A stretch of 64,000 nucleotides of DNA from Halomicrobium katesii DSM 19301 (GTDB lineage Archaea > Halobacteriota > Halobacteria > Halobacteriales > Haloarculaceae), in contig NZ_KB905378.1 of assembly GCF_000379085.1 (NCBI RefSeq), positions 789,764 to 853,763 on the forward strand, written 5' to 3'. The notes beneath the pieces are model-generated. The model was not told the origin of the DNA. It searched no databases and was given only the letters and a program-made list of their open reading frames with translations. Shown here in pieces: positions 61,104 through 64,000 of the stretch. Each line of letters starts with the position of its first letter. The stretch's first letter is position 1. The translations under genes and the position numbers were made by a program.

Positions 61104-61664
61104 CTATTCCAGCAGGCCGAGGTCTTCGAGTCGGGAGACGATCTTGTCGACGGCCTCCTTGGCGTCGTCGGGCTCTTTCCCGCCCGTGATGACGAGTTTC
61201 CCCGAACCGAACAGCAGGGCGACCACGTCGGGGTCGTCGAGGCGGTAGACCAGCCCCGGGAACTGCTCGGGCTCGTACTCGATGTTCTCCAGCCCCAGCC
61301 CGATCGCGATCGCGTTGAGGTTCAGCGTCCGACCGAGGTCGGCCGACGTGACGATGTTCTGGACGACGATCTCCGGGTCGTCGTCGACCTGAATGTTCAG
61401 ATCGCGGAGCTTGTCGAAGACGATGCGCAGACTCTGGTGGACGTCGTCGGTGCTTTTCGCACCGGTACAGACGATCTTCCCCGATCGGAAGATCAGCGCT
61501 GCCGACTTGGGGTCCTGCGTCCGATAGACCAGCCCCGGGAACTGCTCGGGATCGTAGTCCGCCCCTTCCAGGTCCATCGCCACGCTCTGGAGGTCGAGTT
61601 CTTGCCCAATGCCAGTCGAGGCGACGACGTTTTCGATATTGATGGTTTCCTTGGGGTCAACCAT
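61104..61664 (-). CDS. tbp: TATA-box-binding protein
   Basis: A 186-residue general transcription factor. Two direct repeats of the saddle fold are visible: ENVVASTGIGQELDL and QNIVTSADLGRTLNL, and the core PEQFPGLVYR in both halves. The C-terminus is acidic (EDLGLLE). Haloarchaea hold several TBPs; this chromosomal one may be the housekeeping copy. Strong TATA box 28-36 nt before the ATG. It shares its upstream region with Trm-G10, with a hairpin repeat between. Confidence 0.97.
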   Translation of the reverse strand: MVDPKETINIENVVASTGIGQELDLQSVAMDLEGADYDPEQFPGLVYRTQDPKSAALIFRSGKIVCTGAKSTDDVHQSLRIVFDKLRDLNIQVDDDPEIVVQNIVTSADLGRTLNLNAIAIGLGLENIEYEPEQFPGLVYRLDDPDVVALLFGSGKLVITGGKEPDDAKEAVDKIVSRLEDLGLLE

Positions 61665-61691
61665 GTCTCGACTTAAAACACGTATTTAACA

Positions 61692-61700
61692 CTTATAAAG
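61692..61700 (-). promoter_or_regulatory. TATA box of the tbp gene
   Basis: CTTTATAAG on the minus strand, 28-36 nt before the tbp ATG. A further AT-rich string (TTAAATACG) lies closer to the gene and may be part of the leader. Confidence 0.6.
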
Positions 61701-61732
61701 GTTGATGGCATGGACTGACAGATCCCACACTG

Positions 61733-61812
61733 ATACGGAACGTTGTCGTTGCGTACCGGTGAGCGTCTACCCGTCCTAACGCTCGCCGGTACATCGATAC
61801 AACCGCCCGTGT
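61733..61812. repeat. 80-bp hairpin repeat, copy 6
   Basis: Left arm GATACGGAACGTTGTCGTTG, right arm ATACAACCGCCCGTGT, inner stem GTACCGGTGAGCGT / ACGCTCGCCGGTAC. The left end has CTGATACGG like other copies; the right end is worn. It lies between tbp and the Trm-G10 gene, which are divergent. Confidence 0.8.
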
Positions 61813-61896
61813 AAAGCGGTCACACGGCCGTCTCGTCGTCGCTTCGAAGGCGAACGGATCGGCACCCTGAAACCCCACTGGCCCCCACCCTCGGGC

Positions 61897-62901
61897 GTGT
61901 ACGTCCTCGAACTCGCCGGCCAGGACGATCGCTTCGCAGCCAGGGAAGCGGCCAGCGCGGCGACCGACGTGAGCCTGCTCGCGCCCGGACTGGCGACCGC
62001 GCGCGGGATCACCGACCGCGTGTGCACTCTCGCGTTCACCCGGCGGGCCAGCGAACTGCTCGCCACCTGCGAGCCGACCGTCGACAGCGCCAGCGCGACC
62101 CTCGACGCCGCGAACGTCGACCGCGCCGGCAGCGTCGCCGTCCGCGCGGTCGACGTGCGGTCGACGACCGGGATCGACACCGAGCGCGCCGAGCGCGAAC
62201 TCGGACAGCGACTGGTCGATCGGGGCTTCACGGTCGATCTCGAAACTCCCGATCACGAACTGCGAGCACTCTTTTCCGCGGGCCACCAGCAGGCCACCGA
62301 CGCCAGCGAAGTCGCCGACGACGCCGACGGCGTCTGTGCGCTTGGCTGGCTGGCGGCCACCTCCCGCCGGGACTACGGCGAGCGCGCGCCGATGGATCGC
62401 CCCTTCACCCAGCCCGGCAGCATGGACCCGATGGAGGCCCGCGCGATCGTCAACATCGCCGGTGCGCGGGCGGGCCGGCGCGTCGTCGACCCGATGTGTG
62501 GCACCGGCGGCGTCCTCATCGAGGCCGGCCTGTCGGGGGCCGACGTGGTCGGGACCGACGCACAGGAAAAGATGGTCCGGGGTGCGCGCGAGAACCTCGG
62601 CGCGTTCCTCGACGACTTCGCCGTCGCTCGTGCCGACGCCACCGCCCTCCCGCTCCGGGACGACGCCGCCGACGCCGTCGTCTTCGACGCCCCCTACGGC
62701 CGCCAGTCGAAGATCGAAGGCGAACTCGACGCCGTCGTTTCGGGTGCGCTGGCGGAGGCCCGCCGGATCGCTCCGCGGGCTGTCGTGGTCGCGGATCGGT
62801 CGTGGGAGACGCCCGCCCAAGACGCCGGCTGGACCGTCGAATCCCGGTTCGAACGGCGAGTGCACCGCTCGCTCGTGCGCCACGTCCACGTGCTGGCGTG
62901 A
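61897..62901 (+). CDS. trmG10: tRNA (guanine-10,N2) methyltransferase Trm-G10
   Basis: A 334-residue THUMP-domain methyltransferase that makes m2G/m22G at tRNA position 10. The N-terminal ~150 residues are THUMP-like. The methyltransferase shows MDPMCGTGGVLIEAGL (AdoMet site) and DAPYGRQSK (catalytic, in place of NPPY). The motif PFTQPGSMDPMEARAIVN is characteristic of the family. The start is GTG (61,897). It likely shares a role with Trm1 and KEOPS proteins in tRNA modification. Confidence 0.93.
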   Translation: MYVLELAGQDDRFAAREAASAATDVSLLAPGLATARGITDRVCTLAFTRRASELLATCEPTVDSASATLDAANVDRAGSVAVRAVDVRSTTGIDTERAERELGQRLVDRGFTVDLETPDHELRALFSAGHQQATDASEVADDADGVCALGWLAATSRRDYGERAPMDRPFTQPGSMDPMEARAIVNIAGARAGRRVVDPMCGTGGVLIEAGLSGADVVGTDAQEKMVRGARENLGAFLDDFAVARADATALPLRDDAADAVVFDAPYGRQSKIEGELDAVVSGALAEARRIAPRAVVVADRSWETPAQDAGWTVESRFERRVHRSLVRHVHVLA

Positions 62902-62911
62902 CTACACGGCG

Positions 62912-63409
62912 TCACAGGTCGGTTTCGCCATCGGTTGGCGACGGTGACAGAGTGTCGGTGAACGTCACCACTTCCCCTTGCTCGGTAATTCGAATCATAT
63001 CGACAAGCGCTTCCTCTGCGTGGAACAGTTTGACTTCACGCAGAATCTGCCCCACGCTGATTCGTGCGGTGTAATCGAAATACCGCTGGCACTGCTCACA
63101 GTCCTGCTGGTCGGTCCGATCGGGCCACACTTCGATGTACAGTCTCGCACACTCCTCACCGAAGCACCACGCGTAATCGAGGGAAAGTGGGCCACAGACA
63201 GCAGCCATCTGTAGAACACCGTCCACGACAACAGCCTCGGCGTCCGGGTCCCAGGAGAGTGTCCCCCGGTTTTCCCGTTCGTGACAACCGGTTTCGTGGG
63301 CCGTTATTGACTCGCTCTGGATGATCGATTGTCGAGTCCCGAGACAACCGCCGAGGCTAGCAGCTGAGAGCCCAATACCACGTAAGACCGTCCTGCGATG
63401 TACAGTCAT
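62912..63409 (-). CDS. Tat lipoprotein of unknown function
   Basis: A 165-residue exported protein. HRRTVLRGIGLSAASLGGCLG shows a twin-arginine signal ending in a lipobox (LGGC), so the protein is lipid-anchored. The rest has Cys pairs (CFGEEC and CEQCQRY) that could form disulfides or bind metal, and many acidic residues. Homologues are probably haloarchaeal only. It converges with Trm-G10 at its 3' end (10 nt apart). Confidence 0.8.
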   Translation of the reverse strand: MTVHRRTVLRGIGLSAASLGGCLGTRQSIIQSESITAHETGCHERENRGTLSWDPDAEAVVVDGVLQMAAVCGPLSLDYAWCFGEECARLYIEVWPDRTDQQDCEQCQRYFDYTARISVGQILREVKLFHAEEALVDMIRITEQGEVVTFTDTLSPSPTDGETDL

Positions 63410-63691
63410 TAGAATATGTAGAGAGGATTGTTGTTCGCGGCTGGATTTCGGGTCACATGCGGACAGACTATCTGAATTCCGTGGGAGGTTCGAGAGCGTA
63501 AGTATCGACCGGGAGATTCGTTGCCGTGTGAGTTACTTCTTTCTCTACCCCTGCAACTTCTAAAGATTGTTGCTCTTGGACTTCCTGGATGCCGTAAGTG
63601 CTCTTTTTTTGCTGGGACATTTCGTCTATGGGTGGGACGCCGACGTTGCTCTTTTTAACGCGATAGTGAATCTGATTAGTTTCTTTTCTAC

Positions 63692-64000
63692 TCAGCTTTG
63701 AACGTTAGCGTCGGCTGTTGAGTGAACGAAGAGGTGATCGATCTCCTCCATGAGGTCATCGACGCCACGATCATTGTTGTCTCGAACCCACGAGAGGAGG
63801 TTGTAAACGGCTTCTTTCAGGGAGTGCTCAAGGTTCGCTCGAAGCGATGACGCTTTCGAGCGAACCGTCCCCAAGGCGCTCGATTCGGGATCAAGACGAA
63901 CGAGACTGTAGGCAGCCATCAGAAGGTGCCAGTGCCGACTGGCACCTTCGTCGGTCTGCATCTCGCAGTCTCCCAAGCCGAGATCCTGCTTCGAGTCCTC
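63692..64000 (-). CDS. C-terminal part of an IS transposase (window edge)
   Basis: The frame runs off the window at 64,000. About 102 residues are visible, beginning EDSKQDLGLGDCEMQTDEG, then RHWHLLMAAYSLVRLDPESSAL, and a coiled ending (SLKEAVYNLLSWVRDN). The KQDLGL...RHWHLLMAAYSL pattern resembles the end of DDE transposases of the IS701/IS4 type, where the last catalytic Glu lies before it and so is not visible. A TTG start at 63,976 would be a false start within the larger gene. The AT-rich DNA at 63,410-63,691 may hold the element end. Confidence 0.75.
   Translation of the reverse strand, partial: EDSKQDLGLGDCEMQTDEGASRHWHLLMAAYSLVRLDPESSALGTVRSKASSLRANLEHSLKEAVYNLLSWVRDNNDRGVDDLMEEIDHLFVHSTADANVQS

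Noticed and set aside
1..64000. CRISPR arrays, rRNA genes, replication origin (orc/cdc6 with repeats), prophage modules, restriction-modification or other defence genes
   Set aside because: I looked for evenly spaced direct repeats, rRNA-like runs, Cdc6 motifs, integrases and methylase/nuclease pairs and saw none with adequate support.

Overview
The window is haloarchaeal chromosome. GC is high, the proteins are very acidic, and genes have TATA-like boxes about 25-35 nt before mostly leaderless starts. It carries archaeal markers: TATA-box-binding protein, a thermosome subunit, aIF1A-Rio1-KH protein, Hel308, the KEOPS subunit Cgi121, ribosomal protein L40e, archaeal Trm1 and Trm-G10, and Bat-type HTH regulators. 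I place it in Halobacteria, plausibly near Haloarculaceae, and do not name a species. It holds about 60 genes, one tRNA, no rRNA and no CRISPR array.

Layout. 0-7.4 kb: HAD phosphatase, Ski2-type helicase, lipoyl synthase LipA, a Tat-exported GH5 cellulase. 7.5-13.3 kb: pyruvate/2-oxoacid dehydrogenase operon (E1alpha, E1beta, E2), a PQQ-type beta-propeller gene, then an 80-bp hairpin repeat and a 181-bp duplicate of the E2 gene end where an E3 (lpdA) gene would usually stand. 13.3-26.3 kb: ABC exporter, LeuRS, a PAS/GAF/Bat regulator, epimerase, a 29-residue membrane peptide gene, MATE exporter, malate:quinone oxidoreductase, ferredoxin. 26.4-33.3 kb: Hel308-Cgi121, a His-rich NicO-like metal transporter with a hairpin repeat inside its reading frame, PurA, tRNA-Gly(CCC), RNase HI. 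33.3-37.3 kb: a cohesin-like surface protein beside a PhoX-type phosphatase carrying cohesin-like and dockerin modules. 37.4-39.1 kb: a 312-bp terminal-inverted-repeat element, a cupin and a low-GC island. 39.3-43.6 kb: thermosome and the KH/Rio1/aIF1A operon. 43.6-45.3 kb: a second low-GC island with a secreted glycine-rich protein and a small membrane protein. 45.3-64 kb: DUF460, MATE, Lrp/GlnA, PAP2 phosphatase, Trm1, SWIM protein, histidine kinase, HTH regulators (one frameshifted at T7), HisH, uracil-DNA glycosylase, L40e, TBP, Trm-G10, a lipoprotein and a truncated transposase at the edge.

How genes work together. LipA makes the lipoyl cofactor used by E2 of the neighbouring dehydrogenase. 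aIF1A, Rio1 and the KH protein form a translation and ribosome-biogenesis operon. Lrp and glnA are divergent around a short control region containing a perfect palindrome. Trm1, Trm-G10, LeuRS, Cgi121 and L40e serve tRNA and translation.

The most unusual material is repetitive DNA. One family of about 80-bp, full-length hairpins has at least six copies, with arms that change together between copies, and ends that contain the TGA stop codons of neighbouring genes. A second class is low-complexity insert peptides placed in frame within conserved enzymes (E2, LeuRS, PurA, Rio1, Hel308, histidine kinase), with related DNA between genes. Both deserve genome-wide study.
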